A stretch of 64,000 nt of DNA from Paralvinella palmiformis (taxonomy: Eukaryota > Annelida > Polychaeta > Terebellida > Alvinellidae), in the NCBI GenBank assembly GCA_025642065.1, contig JAODUP010000483.1, forward strand, positions 245,539 to 309,538, in the 5' to 3' direction. Made by a program: the position numbers and the translations under genes. This document shows positions 51,279-63,376 of the stretch, piece by piece. Each line of letters starts with the position of its first letter. The stretch's first letter is position 1. The notes beneath the pieces were generated by a model. That model was not told where the DNA came from and made no database searches. It saw nothing but the letters and a program-made list of their open reading frames with translations.

Positions 51279-51785
51279 TTACTATCATTGTTATTGTTAT
51301 TATAATTATTATTATTATTATTAGTAGTAGTAGTAGTAGTAGTGTTAATAGTAGTAGTAGTAGGAGTAGGAGTAGTAGTAGGAGTAGGAGTAGGAGTAGT
51401 AGTAGTAGTAGTAGTAGTAGTAGGAGTAGGAGTAGTAGGAGTAGGAGTAGGAGTAGTAGTAGTAGTAGTAGTAGTTGTAGTGGTGGTAGTAGTAGTAGTA
51501 GGAGTAGGAGTAGGAGTAGTAGTAGAAGTAGTAGGAGTAGGAGTAGGAGTAGTAGTAGGAGTAGGAGTAGTAGGAGTAGGAGTAGTAGTGGTAGTAGTAG
51601 GAGTAGGAGTAGGAGTAGTAGTAGTAGTAGTTGTAGTGGTGGTAGTAGAAGTAGTAGGAGTAGGAGTAGTAGGAGTAGTAGTAGTAGTAGTTGTAGTGGT
51701 GGTAGTAGAAGCAGTGGTAGAGGTAGTAGTAAATAGTAGTGGCGGTGGTGGTAGTAATAGTAGTAGTAGTAGTAGTAGTAGTAGC
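51165..51785. repeat. 620-bp (ATT)n/(AGT)n/(AGTAGG)n array
   Basis: ATT units at both ends of the first part, then AGT, then a long stretch of AGT mixed with AGG. A sub-block containing GTTGTAGTGGTGGTAGTAG recurs at about 51474, 51630 and 51690, showing higher-order duplication. It gives 157- and 217-codon low-complexity frames on the two strands (Val/Gly and Thr/Pro), which I treat as artefacts. Confidence 0.97.
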
Positions 51786-52389
51786 CGTATTGGTGGCAGT
51801 ACTATCATGGGATAATCACATTACAGCGTACACCTGAAGACTGACTTACAATGTCACTACTTTAAATAACATGGGTCGAGCTTATTTCATTATTAACATT
51901 GTTTATCTCTGGTAATCCTCTATCACAGGCTCATGTACTAGATATTAAGGGAATCGCTGGTGTAACAATAGCGCACTTATCTACTGGAAGGAACTTAACA
52001 CGATGGCATATAATGTCATTAATCACAACAAGGTAGTTAATAAGAGGCTTAGCAGCGATTGCACAAAAACAAGTAAATGTATAGGGACATATCAAACGCA
52101 TATTACATTAATAATATGTATTGTATATGATATACGTTCTACTTTGTTGTACACAAAATATTGTACAATTTCATAAACTTATACTTCAAAACAAGGAGTC
52201 TGTTTCTCCTAAATTCTCTGATATTCCGCCGTGGAAGGCCTGAAATATATACAAATTAAATATTATCGTACTCGACTTAATTTTCATTCAACTATATACT
52301 TTTTAATAACAAATAAAAATTCAAATTTGATTATTAACTAACATTTTGAAAATTCGTCAATTTTGACCTACTTATAGTCTGGTTTCGAA

Positions 52390-52740
52390 TTATGAATATT
52401 TTTTAATCTCTACCTATTTATCCATCTATTATCAATTTTTACATTTCTATCTTTCTATCACTCTATCCATGTATATGCACATCTATCAATTCTTTCTATA
52501 TATGTATCTATCAATCTAAAATATATCATCTACTATTCCAAATATATCTACTACTACTCAGTATACTACCTAATATCTATCTATTATCTATTACATATAT
52601 CTAGCCATCTCTCCAATATCTTTACTACCCAACAAATATCGTCTCTACCTCATCTCTTTCTTTCTCTACCTATACTAACTACCTATACTTTCCTTCATCA
52701 CTATACTTCATTCACCTATTTACTCCTATATATATATATA
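52390..52740. repeat. Degenerate TATC/CTAT-rich stretch
   Basis: Many ATCTATC-like units with frequent point changes, purine-poor on this strand; probably an old decayed tetranucleotide satellite. A short TA run follows (52729-52747). Confidence 0.8.
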
Positions 52741-52855
52741 TATATTAAATTATATATTATTATTTATATATAAAATATATATCTTATCAATACATTCTTG
52801 TATCTTCTTTCTCTCTCCTCTTCTGTAACCTAATTATCATAATATAAAATATATA

Positions 52856-53668
52856 TTAATACCCATGGAGATGCCTGCCGGAGTAACAAACGACTCCAGG
52901 AGTATAAATCCATCAAGCAGCATTGTATGAATTAATAGGTCGTTTCGCCAGACCACATAAGAGGACAACAATATAGATTCTACATTACACATAACAAAGC
53001 TAATAGACTCAAACATGTTGTAATAATGACATAACATTCTTACATTGGTGTAATAAGGAATCTGGATGGAAATAGATAAGATGTCTGGCACGGGCAATGT
53101 GCGTTTTAGGGTATATAGTAAGAGGCAACAGGCACAGAGCATCAACATATCTAAACATCCTTCGAGACCTACCCCAATAAATCTAAATACAAATACAACT
53201 ATACATACATTAATCTAAAAATAAAATGTTCCATACCTCCACATATTGATAGATGTGTGCGTATACCTAAGCATGTGTCTGGTCTAATCATCAGATTGTG
53301 GGAACCAGCTAATTCACTTTTCGTACGCGACCAATATGTCACACCCACAGGAAAGCGGCTACATGCAGGCTACGTACAAAAAACGGAAGTACGTAAAACA
53401 TACCATTTGATGACACACCTCCCAACAAACAACACGTGCGTGTGGTTCAGTGGTGACTTGTTACATACATATTATAACCACAGTTTACATTCAACAGTTA
53501 TTTTCTGTGGTCCAAAAGATACCTATATATAAAACATTTCGACACCTCAGATGCTGACCTCAGCTTTATTCTGGGTTCGAATAACTGAATAAATCCTACC
53601 TATATAAACCATGTATCAATACACGTCCAACTAGTCTGGCGTCGAAGTTATTCTCTAAACATCGCCTT
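52856..53668 (+). mobile_element. LTR-like non-autonomous element, copy C3 (3' end)
   Basis: Internal 3' sequence (52856-53098) is followed by one LTR (about 53099-53668). The LTR seems to start at TGTGCGTTTTAGGG and end at CTCTAAACA, so it begins TG and ends CA. It contains TATATAAAA (53526-53534), AATAAA (53588-53593) and TGGCGTCGAAG (about 53637). Over about 170 bp the internal part differs from copy C2 at only two positions that I can see. The 91-codon frame at 53257 begins with GTG. Confidence 0.75.
53526..53593 (+). promoter_or_regulatory. TATA box and polyadenylation signal of the LTR (C3)
   Basis: TATATAAAA at 53526-53534 and AATAAA at 53588-53593. The same pair with the same spacing is at 63790-63798 and 63852-63857. 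Spacing fits transcription start in a short R region followed by a 3'-end signal. Confidence 0.6.
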
Positions 53669-53803
53669 CCACAAAATAAGTAAGGTTCTGGTTATGTTAG
53701 GCTTTACATCACAAATTAACCACAACTGCTTATTTTGTCAGCTGAACGGTATGTAAAGCCATACCGATAAAAGGCTGACGACCCACTTAGCTAACTTTAA
53801 TGT

Positions 53804-53807
<4 letters not shown>

Positions 53808-53854
<47 letters not shown>

Positions 53855-53887
53855 TGTGTGTGTGTGTGTGTATGTGTGTGTGTGTGC
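53808..53887. repeat. (GT)n microsatellite
   Basis: GT repeats with TATG breaks; artefact Cys-Val frame. Confidence 0.97.
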
Positions 53888-53929
53888 AGATAGGTGGTTA
53901 TATTTATTTGTTCAAAATAAAACTATAAC

Positions 53930-54610
53930 CGTTATTTTGTTTATTGTTTATGTAATCTACTGGATATCAATTGTAATGAATCAGAATTTTGTAATTATTA
54001 TAATACGAAAATAAATTAAACCTACGTAACCTAATTAAAATGTTTGATACTTCCTATAACTGTTATTGTACCTAACTTTACTAAATTGATAAATCGATTA
54101 GTAACTTTTTTATTCAAAAACAAAGATATTTTTTTAACCACTAGCTTCATTAACAACATCAACTTTAAATTAGAGAAAGATTAAAAGTAAGTCCTAAATC
54201 GTAATAGTAGTAATAAGACTCTCTGAAGAAATAATATCCTGTGATATAAGCAAATGGAATGACCTACAATTTGTCTGATATTTAAATATTACTATTTTGT
54301 ACAATAATTTACTTCATTGTAACCTAAATAAAGTTATATGCATAAATAATTATATCAAGTAACATACTTTGTTTTTATGTATTAATACAAGCATCATAAT
54401 CATCACATCATTTCCTAGATCAAGATATTTTAGCAACTTCTGGGCTACCGCTTTCCAAGTTTGTTTATGGATAAATGGATGGGTAAATGGATGAATGCAT
54501 TGATGGATGAATGCATTGATGGGTGAATGGATGTCTGAACGTCTGGATGCATGGATGAATGGGTTGGTCGATGGATGGATGATTGCTGAAACTGTCTGAC
54601 TGAATGAATG
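53930..54610. repeat. Paralogous segment D, copy 3 (5' part)
   Basis: Aligns with 12456-12975: AAACAAAGATATTTTTTTAA (54119), CTTTAAATTAGAGAAAGATT (54163), CTCTCTGAAG (54221), TTTAAATATTACTATTTTG (54281), and ending in a GGATGG/GAATGG-rich tract (54470-54605) like 12925-12970. Confidence 0.68.
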
Positions 54611-55258
54611 AATGATTGAAAAAATGAACGAATAAATAAATGCTAAGATGAAAAAAGGATAATAAAAAAAATTACGGACGATTAATGTTATTGTGTATGT
54701 TTATTTAAAATCTCGATTAAATAAACACATTCATGGTAAAATGTTGAATAGTCAAATGCATATATTTCCACAATTTGCATTATTTATATGGTTCATTGTT
54801 TAAACATTATTTCACACACTAAAGTATCAGATGTCATCGTAATATATGCAGTAACATCTTCAACTAGGCTAAATAGAGTAGTTGTTAGTGTAATCATTAT
54901 ATAAGTTTTGTGTTACATCAATTGCCCTTAAGACACCCGAATTAATAGAGTATGGTTACTTTTTATGAAACATACTGATTACTGTCGGTGAGGTACGACC
55001 TTTGCCATGGTAAAGCCTTTTCCTTCAGGGCAACCATCCTCTGATCACATAAGTACTATTAGCTGATCGATTTAATCAAAACTGAAGAAAAATGAAGTAC
55101 AATTAATCTATGCCATTCCTATTAAATGCAAAATTATGATGTGGATAACAAATACCCTTATTTAAGCCTATTTACAACTTTTCACTAAGACATTTATTGG
55201 CAACTACATACGTAAATCGCCATGCAATAGTGATTCTTAGATTTCTAACCCGAGACCG

Positions 55259-55260
<2 letters not shown>

Positions 55261-55331
<71 letters not shown>
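55261..55331. repeat. (TA)n microsatellite
   Basis: Pure TA run of about 35 units. Confidence 0.97.
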
Positions 55332-55332
<1 letters not shown>

Positions 55333-56469
55333 CTATACTGAGAGACACTGATACGGCATAGTCTTAAAGACTTCTAAGTTTTGAAGATAGATATTCAAAC
55401 CGGAAGAATTATTGATTGCTAGAAATATAGCAGTCTTATCAATCTGAACGTCCTTCAGTAAAATCGATTACATCACGTAATTTGTGCTTGTTTACAGCCA
55501 ATATTATATTATATCTTTACTTGTCAGTATATCGCCATGACAATTCCGCTTAATGGACTAAATGTATGATCACAGGAGTTATTTCTAGTTTATAGGGATA
55601 CATTTAACGCTGTTTGATATATGAGCCTCTCAGGTGTATCGGTAATCAGAAAGTTTAACATAATTGTAAGTAAGGATTACGGTTAGTTATTCATATATAG
55701 CAAGACGTATATTTATAAATAGGAGACGTCAAAGATATTGCTAAAAAGACTAATAGGGTAGGAAATTAAGTGAATGAGCAGGAAACATCACTGATAGTGT
55801 ATATACGATTTGTCATTGTCTCTGGTAGTTCCATTTGAAATACTCGATTATCATTGAGAATATCTGTTGTCATAAAATTGGTACCTAGACAATCTTGTTG
55901 GTTGTTCTAATATCAAATCCGTTGCAAAATAAACTATTAAAACCCCCCATTAAACTGGGCATTTTAACTTCAGAGTACCGTTCGTTTTAACCAGTTTGAT
56001 AGAAAGGGGATATTCGCGTGACACTTATCAAATTGTGAATAGTTGCTCGACACTGCTGAAAGAACAACATCACAGATCGGAAATCTCGAAATTAGCTTTA
56101 GTAAATTCGATTACTCATCACAATATAATAAAATTAATATTTGCAACTAAGGATTATCAAGTAGATTTCCTAAAATTATTATGTGCAACTGATTTCAGCA
56201 GTAATGCTTAGATCATTCTATTTGGCAACGACTAAGTAATGACAGATAAAGTCGACATGATTTGATGAAGGTAAAACAATCAGGAAGTCACATATAATAA
56301 CCCTCCCCCATCTGAGTCACTATTATTTCTTTTTTTTATGTTTTTGTTTTTCAATCATAAAAGAATATAGTAACGAATTTTCTAATCTCGTTATAATAAT
56401 CTTCGATTTAGTGTTGCAATGGTGTTTTATTCAGTTTGAGTATCCAAAATGATAGATGAATATTCATAG

Positions 56470-56829
56470 AGCATTTATCTGAAACTGGCATTATGCTTTA
56501 TTCGTTTCTTAGATGCTGGAAGGTTTTTTAGGAACTTGAGACGAATTAAATCCAATACAAATCTTCAAAGTTTACCTGAACTCCTGTCGAATATGTTCAT
56601 CAATTTGTTCATGAGGAACGCAATAACTATTTCGGAGAAGATCCTGTCAGATATTCCATGTAATACCTTCCATATACTCATAGAAGTGAATAATATGTTT
56701 AAAGATAAGATGTTCAAGCTGCTTCGACTAGCTTCTGGCGGTGAGGACAAGGCTAGAATCACCAAGTCTTTATACATTTCTTGGAAACGTAATAGTAAGG
56801 TTTATACAATAGCTCATAGTATACAATGA
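56470..56829 (+). other. Unassigned open frame, possible exon or relic
   Basis: A frame open for 119 codons, including LLSNMFINLFMRNAITISEK and LLRLASGGEDKARITKSL. No simple repeat underlies it, and its composition is less AT-rich than the surroundings. A pyrimidine-rich stretch ending in TTTCTTAG (56505-56512) and AGTAAGGTTTAT near 56794 could be splice sites, but such motifs are common by chance. I recognise no family. The first in-frame start used in a simple scan is TTG, so it is not a clean single-exon gene. Confidence 0.25.
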
Positions 56830-57599
56830 TATTCAACAGAGTTATCAGTCTGCTTATCGTAGAATTCTTCATCCAATAGATATATGCCAAGTAACATTCA
56901 GTGCAGTTTGCATGGCTGTCATGGTCTGGCATGTCTATTTTAAACTTACTTTCTAAAATGTTATTTTTGTAGAACCTTTGCCATCTGACATAACGATGTG
57001 AAGGGATAAAGTTAATGATCACATAGATTATAAATCAATGGGTGATTCTTATTACTGTAACATTAGTATTTATGCATACTATCTTGTTTTTAAAGTGAAA
57101 TGTTTTATTCTCTAAATCAGCGATTTGTGCAATGTTTACTGAATGTAAATGCCATAGGTGTTAATACTCTAAGTTACAAGTAAAAATAATATTTCTAAAA
57201 CAAATTGCCCTTTACGTCTGCATTAAATAAGAAAATAATCTTCATTAAAATCAATTTACATTCAGCTAAACGTTTAATTTTAAAATAATTTATTTAATCC
57301 ATTTAAACCTATACTTAAACATGAATAACGATGATTTAGATTTGTCATTCATCCGGAAAGATCGGCCCACTCAATTATTGGGTTATATCCTGATAAATAG
57401 TGTTCACTCCTTTGAAAAGACATAATCTTTCAGCTAAAATACTAGTCTCAGTCTCCGTGTAATAAGAAATAATTTGCTGAAATATATCCAGTATTTACCG
57501 TTAGTGAAAGGTTGCCTTCTCTTGATCAACAACGGGCGCCATAGCTGTTTCTAACCCGAGACCGCAGTTGGTAACCGATGCAACGTATTTCCCATGCAT

Positions 57600-58922
57600 C
57601 GGTCTTTTACAGACCTGTTTCAAATCTTATATTTGTTTCTAAAGTTATAGAAAGGGCAGTTGATTTACATCTAAACAAATATTTAATCAATAATAACCTT
57701 AATGAATCACTATAGTCTTCATATAAAAGTGATGACAGCAATGAAACAGTCTTGGTTAGGATGGAAAATAATATTATGATGCCAATTGATCAAGGTAAGC
57801 CAGTATTACTTGTTCTTCCTGACCTGTCTGCTGCATTTGATAAGGTTAGCCATAAAGTAATTTTCTTTGGGTTAAAAGACATGTTTGGTCTGTCAGGTAA
57901 AGTACTTGAATGGATTCATTCCTATCTGGAAAAACGTTCAGTTTTTGTTATCTGGTTTACTACAGGGTTCAGTTCTTGTTCCTCTCGTTTTCACAATGAA
58001 TTCCCGTCCGCAGTGATATGGGGCTTAAATATCACTTGTTTACTGATGACTCACATCTGTATATATCAATGGATCCGGAAAATGATCTAACTTTCTACTA
58101 TTCTTTGAAAATGTAGAACATTTCATTGCTGATATTCGGATATGGATGACTGAAAATGTTCTAAGAATAAATGATAATAAAATAAATGTTATATATAAAT
58201 ACCTAAATACCCAAAGACACCAGCATTACATATGGGTGCATATTCGTTTATCCCTAATGGGTCAGTAAAAATGATAGGGTTAATTTGTTACCAATGACAG
58301 TTTGCCGAGCTGCCAATACTATCTCAAGAACATGCACTGTTTAAAAGCATTCTTGACACAAGAATCACTTGTAATTATAGTCCATACCTTTGCCACATCT
58401 TGCATAGACCATTGTAACTCCCAGATATATGGCATAACCCATTATAACATCAATTGCCCTCACCAAATTCGGAATAGTTCAGCTCGCCTAGTGACAAATA
58501 CTCGAAAATATAATCAAACCACCCCAATTCTTCAAAAACTGCATTGTCACTGTACAGCGTACCAATGTCAGGATTTATTAATAACTTAAACATCTATTAA
58601 TGATGTGGCACCTGAATACTTGTGTGAACTGGTATCCATTAGAAAGCCATCCCGAAAACTCAGGTCATCCGTTCAGATACTGCTGCAGGTGCCTGTGTCT
58701 AAGCTCAAGTCATATGGTGATTGTGCACTTAGTGTTACAGCTCACCCTTTGTGGAATAGGTTTCTGGCAGATATTAGAAATGCGTCATAGATAAATAATA
58801 ATTATCTTTTTAATCTCTTATGGTGTTTTACAGACATATTATTTAGGTTATTATTATAGTACATATTATTTGTACAACGCATTTGAATGACTTCTGTTAG
58901 TAAGGGCGCTTTATTAAATATA

Positions 58923-58976
<54 letters not shown>

Positions 58977-58985
58977 CTAACAAAC
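57600..58985 (+). pseudogene. LINE (CR1/L2-like) reverse transcriptase, broken, with 3' tail
   Basis: The frame from about 57605 reads YRPVSNLIFVSKVIERAVDL, then an in-frame TAG near 57712, then LLVLPDLSAAFDKVSHK (polymerase block with the first catalytic Asp) and a GLSGKVLEWIHSYLEKR phrase. After a frameshift, the catalytic box FTDDSHLY lies at 58039-58062 with both aspartates kept. Further frameshifts lead to SSARLVTNTRKYNQTTPILQ (58474-58530), APEYLCELVSIRKPSRKLRS (58606-58665) and LWNRFLADIRNAS (58750-58790). The 3' UTR has GTAAGGGCGCTTTATTAAAT and (ATT)n (58923-58977). The endonuclease domain is missing, so it is a 5'-truncated inactive copy; relatives lie at 4990-5389 and 20395-20683. 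Confidence 0.93.
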
Positions 58986-59599
58986 CATACATCTTATTTC
59001 TTCAGAGAATGGTATGTCTAATCTAAAAATGTCATATCACATCATTGAATCATTTATTACTTGACAATAGAAAATTTCTAATTTGTAAATGCTACTATGT
59101 TTGCGCAATACATCATTTGCCAATTGTATTGTCGTGATTTGTTTATTTTTACATTCATATTATTTTCTTTATTTCTTCATTCATATGATCTATCCCAGAA
59201 CATATATTATACTATTTCAAGTTATGTACGATAATAGCCATTCTTTAATGACATGTTAGGACATTTAAATGCATTATGATTAATATGGAACAAATGAAAA
59301 AAGGTTTTCGCTTGATATCACTCATGGTAGAAGACTTCTACAAGAAAACACAATAATATATGCACAATCTTACATGAGTCCGATTATTCCTGGTTATGTC
59401 ACTCAACACCGTATTATTGTTATTTACTCCCCTGTTTTCATCCAAGAACTTTGTTACAGATAGAAAAATAATTAGACACTGTATACCTTAGTGAACAGTG
59501 TACCTATTTTTCGTTTATTCAAGTATAGAAAATAACTCTATCAGACAATATGTTTGTAAGTTTTCCTAATTTCAGAGATTAAAATGGAAAACACTAAAT
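58986..59599. other. Unannotated stretch
   Basis: Nothing recognised. Confidence 0.55.
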
Positions 59600-60560
59600 C
59601 AAATATTAATTGGCTGCAAAGATCTCTTTTCAGCCTAGGTGTTCCATCACGAATGTTAAATATACATTATTAACAAGCCAGCTAAGTCAAAGTTTAGACT
59701 ACACGAAGTATGAAATGAACTATTTATATTTATTGAACATGTCATTTGAGAAACATTGTAATCATACTTTCAAAGATCTTGATAGCTCTTCGTATTACAT
59801 TCTTAACATCTAGATTAAGGTTACTTAGCACATGACATTATTAACAAAAGGATATTAACAAATACTGTATGACGCTAATCCGTTACATACTCTTATACTG
59901 TGTTTATATTGGCCGCTTAAGTCTAGAAAGATACAAAGTGGCTGGATGTTGTAGATAACACACCGTCAACTTCTTTCAAAACGTTATGTCATTGAGAATA
60001 TTGGTTCATCGTAAAAAATGGATTGAGTGAAGAATTTGGCCGGAATAAGACTATGACACGAGAAACATAAGTATTCTTTTTAAGGCGATTTATAAGAAGA
60101 CGGTTATTATAACAGATAACATATTTTGCAAATGATTTGAATGAAGTTGGGGTGACACCGTGATATTCATGTATAATATAAATGTTTAGCATTAGTAGGT
60201 ATTATCAAATAAGATATCAGAAAACTGAACCTTGTAAGTAATAGTAATAATCTTACTGGAAAATAGAAATACTATAAAGGTGCCGAGTGAAAGTCTTACT
60301 TCACGTGTAAATATTCAATTGCATTTACCGTTTTTAAGCTACAATGTCTTTCTTTCAGAAAAAAACCCAGCGTGATTGTGCCTCTGACACTCATAACTGG
60401 AAGATTAATCACGGATCAGTCGGCATTATAATGCCAAAGACACTCACAGTTGGCAGGTTTGTGACTAAAGTAAACGGCATTTAGCTGAAACTGATAGCCA
60501 TATTTCGTAGGTTTCACAGGAGTATGTATTTGTTGTTAAATTACGATAAATGATTAAATA
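59600..60560. repeat. Paralogous segment G, copy 2
   Basis: Partner of 30130-32160 (see anchors there). The 67-codon frame at 59610-59813 is not preserved in the partner, so it is taken as chance. Confidence 0.65.
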
Positions 60561-60990
60561 TGTGGATGTAGGTAGGAACAAAATATAATCAATAACTCAT
60601 TACCCTCGCTGATATTACTCCAGAATAGTATGATTTCATAATGAAATATTGGTTTTTGGACATTAAATTAGAGACTGAATTGCCATTATAAATATCACTT
60701 TCTAATATCATTTGATAGGCTATACATAACCAATGTTAGGTGTAGCCAATCAATATGATATATGAATTAAGCCAATGAAACAGTAATGTACAATAAATTG
60801 TGTATTATCATCAACTGTAGATGCCAATTAGCTACTTGCTATATTTTCAGATGTGACCATTCATTAAACAATCTTTTACAAGTCCTAAATCTTTAAGTTG
60901 GACAGACCGAATTAGTCAATGCCACGAATCTAGCTGAGTCAGCTAATCCGATTATTCAGAAGTAATTTGACAAACCGAGTAATATAAAAG
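60561..60990. other. Unannotated stretch
   Basis: No frame, repeat or RNA gene recognised. Confidence 0.55.
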
Positions 60991-61290
60991 CATGCTAAAG
61001 CTCTTGACCAATCTGATGAATTGTCCTGACAACAAGAGAACAATCTGAACAGTGCATCACATAATTAACTTCAGTAAGGTCGAATCTTCGGTGAATGTTA
61101 AAGATAATTGGACGATTGAGAGAGTTGTCTTTAACAGCTAGACTTCTCCAATTAACTGAATAGCAATGTAAGTCTAATCGTGTCCTTGATGTCAAAGCAA
61201 TGTTTTATTTGATCTGGTTAAGATTGGACTACTCTGTTGTTTATGCAAAGCCAGCGCATGGTGTCAATGAAACACTCGCAGATATATCAA
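60991..61290 (+). mobile_element. R300 interspersed repeat, copy 3
   Basis: Same family as 22090-22335 (inverted) and 44240-44545. It is followed by a GT/CA tract, as in the other copies. The minus-strand 66-codon frame (61195-60995) starts at TTG. Confidence 0.72.
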
Positions 61291-61386
61291 TGTGTGTGTG
61301 CGCGCGCACACGCACACACGCACAAACACACACGCACACACATATACACACACACACACAAACGAACAAACACACACACACACATA
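61291..61386. repeat. GT/CG/CA microsatellite
   Basis: TGTG then CGCGCGC then a long CA tract, partly self-complementary around 61292-61320. Confidence 0.93.
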
Positions 61387-62639
61387 GACACGACATAATA
61401 CTTATAGCTTAAATGTCTTTTTCTATGTTATCTAGCTTGTTGAACGGCCTGCATTAAATCTATTTGATATAATGAGGGACTCATAATGATGTCAAAATCC
61501 CGACACAGGTGAGTATATAATTAATATAATTTAATTAGGGTTTGTGCTAAGAACACTTTAGTTTTATGCCCGCATAATGGATGTGCGATATAGACACCGA
61601 TATAGACACCGATGAATACAATAAGTTCAACATATCACATCAAATGAGCCAAACCGTCAAACTATACTGCCTATAGAACATTAAATTATCATTGTGCTTT
61701 AAAATGCCACTATGGAGTAAACAATGACATGGTAAAGGAAAGCATATATTTGTTAACTTGAGTAATTATTGTATTCTAAAGACTTATATAAACCTACTTA
61801 CACGTCCTCGTATTACATTATCAAAATGTATTATTAGTTAATACTCACATATTACTAACATTTGCTTAAAGGATAAACTTATTCCGTTTGACATACTAAT
61901 GCCAACCCATTCCCTGTTTCCGTATATCTATTTCATTTGGTTAACTCAGTTGTTAAATGTAATTAGATCTTGAAACTTAAATGTAGTTTAGCGATTTAAA
62001 CATCATAACATACGATTCGTACTATAATTTATACTCGACATCGTTTCCCAAATAAACTAAGTAACAATAATAAAACACGCCCTGTTTACAAGTCAGTGAT
62101 GCTAGGGTTCTTTGCAGGTATGGTGTATGAGCCTATGGTAAACTATAAACGTAATTTAAAGTACCATAAATAGTTTAATATCATGTGCTAAGGATCAATT
62201 GAAATGTAATTATATTTCTTAACAGGACTGAGAGCATATTTTTACAGGTTTCCAACTGTGATATGTTATGGTGCTTTGTCACATTACATTAATTATCTCT
62301 TAGGTAAAAATCTACAGGCTATTCAACTCTCTGAATTACCCCTGCTTCTAGTCTCCACAAATACCTTCTAGACTAACGGATCAGTGTACAATGATAACAG
62401 TAAAAGCCCGATTAATCACTTTATCTATTCAGTTCACTAAGCAAATACGTTTAATGTTCATTACTAATACACACTGATGGATTTAAAACGTCATTGATAT
62501 GCATTAACATGTATAATACCTACAGGACATGCGGCCAATTTGATATTTTCTATTTTGATATCCAGTATGAAATAGTTAAACCTCTAAAACCTGTTTTATT
62601 TTAGAAACGTCATAAATATATAAGATAAAGAATTATACT
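61387..62639. other. Unannotated stretch
   Basis: No frame above 60 codons. A tandem doublet TATAGACACCGA lies at 61590-61613. Confidence 0.55.
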
Positions 62640-62654
62640 GATCATTTCCAGTTG

Positions 62655-62795
62655 GCTTCGAGAACGAGAAAGAGAGATACAATGAGATAGAAATACACAA
62701 AAGAGAGAGCTAACGAATAAAAGAGATTCAGAGCGAGAGGGTGACTAGAGTGAAGGTGAGAAATATTGAGAAAGAGAGAAAGAGATCGAACTCAG
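62655..62795. repeat. GA-rich degenerate tract
   Basis: Purine-rich, GAGA/AAAGAG units with many interruptions; likely a decayed (GA)n microsatellite. Confidence 0.8.
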
Positions 62796-63274
62796 TGTAG
62801 CATCTAGTACAAGGATTTGGGCAAACTCATAGTCCAGGTACAATGCAAAGTTCATCAATAATTGATCTGATGGAGTGGAATATTAGGAAGGATAAGCAAG
62901 TCTGAAAAGGTGAGTTTTAAACATATGCATAAATATTTAGTGGTATTCTACAAAGTTATTTACGAAATATTGAGGTTAGTAGGTTAGTAGCTTAGTAGGT
63001 TTAATGCAATTATTATAATGTCATTAATTTGTGCTGACATGAGACAAACCATTTAGGTCTATATATATGCATTAGCCACTAATTATACCAGAGCCATTGT
63101 CGAAGGTCAGAACTATGTATTTCAAATAGACCATACCTCATGGGATATAAGAAATTGGCATCCACAAGGCAGCATAATCTATTAGGTTTAGAAATAATAA
63201 TCAGAAGTGATTGGTGAGGCCGGAAGTTCTGTAAATGACGTTGGTCTTCATAATAGAAATGTGAAAATACTCCT

Positions 63275-63280
<6 letters not shown>
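62796..63280. other. Unannotated stretch including weak segment H copy 2
   Basis: 63085-63140 resembles 7460-7515 (see there). No gene seen. Confidence 0.4.
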
Positions 63281-63331
<51 letters not shown>

Positions 63332-63376
63332 ATGTGTGTGTGTGTGTGTGTGTGTTTGTGTGCGTGTGTGTGTGTA
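63281..63376. repeat. (TA)n(GT)n compound microsatellite
   Basis: TA to 63320, then GT to 63376. It abuts the 5' end of LTR-like copy C4. Confidence 0.97.

Larger units (their letters stand above)
49360..52295. repeat. Paralogous segment A, copy 3
   Basis: Aligns with 600-3900 and 20740-25235. Anchors: GAATTATCTAGGATACAATT (49741), ATTTATGCAGGCATTTTAAC (49883), AGTAATACATTTAAATAGAA (50050) before a TA tract, ATGTGATTATTTTGGCTCAC (50478), CAAATAATTATTAATAAAAT (50390), the trinucleotide array, and the downstream part at 51790-52290. It lacks both insertions found in copy 2. Confidence 0.77.
54611..57599. other. Unannotated stretch
   Basis: Contains a TA tract (55261-55331) and a 16-base phrase, TTCTAACCCGAGACCG, at about 55243 and again at about 57548. 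Short frames at 55996-56211 and 56470-56829 are unassigned. Confidence 0.5.

Noticed and set aside
51155..51815. Frames of 217 codons (minus, Thr/Pro-rich) and 157 codons (plus, Val/Gly-rich)
   Set aside because: Both are translations of an (AGT)n/(AGG)n array, which stays open on both strands by its composition; no signal, domain or conserved flank supports a protein.
55243..57563. The 16-base phrase TTCTAACCCGAGACCG twice, as a target-site duplication around a 2.3-kb element
   Set aside because: Neither end shows a transposon terminus, and the second copy lies just upstream of a LINE fragment; it may be a short shared repeat end. Not enough to call.
57752..58090. An active LINE at 57.6-59.0 kb
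   Set aside because: It has an in-frame stop near 57712, several frameshifts and no endonuclease domain, although the catalytic FTDD box is kept.
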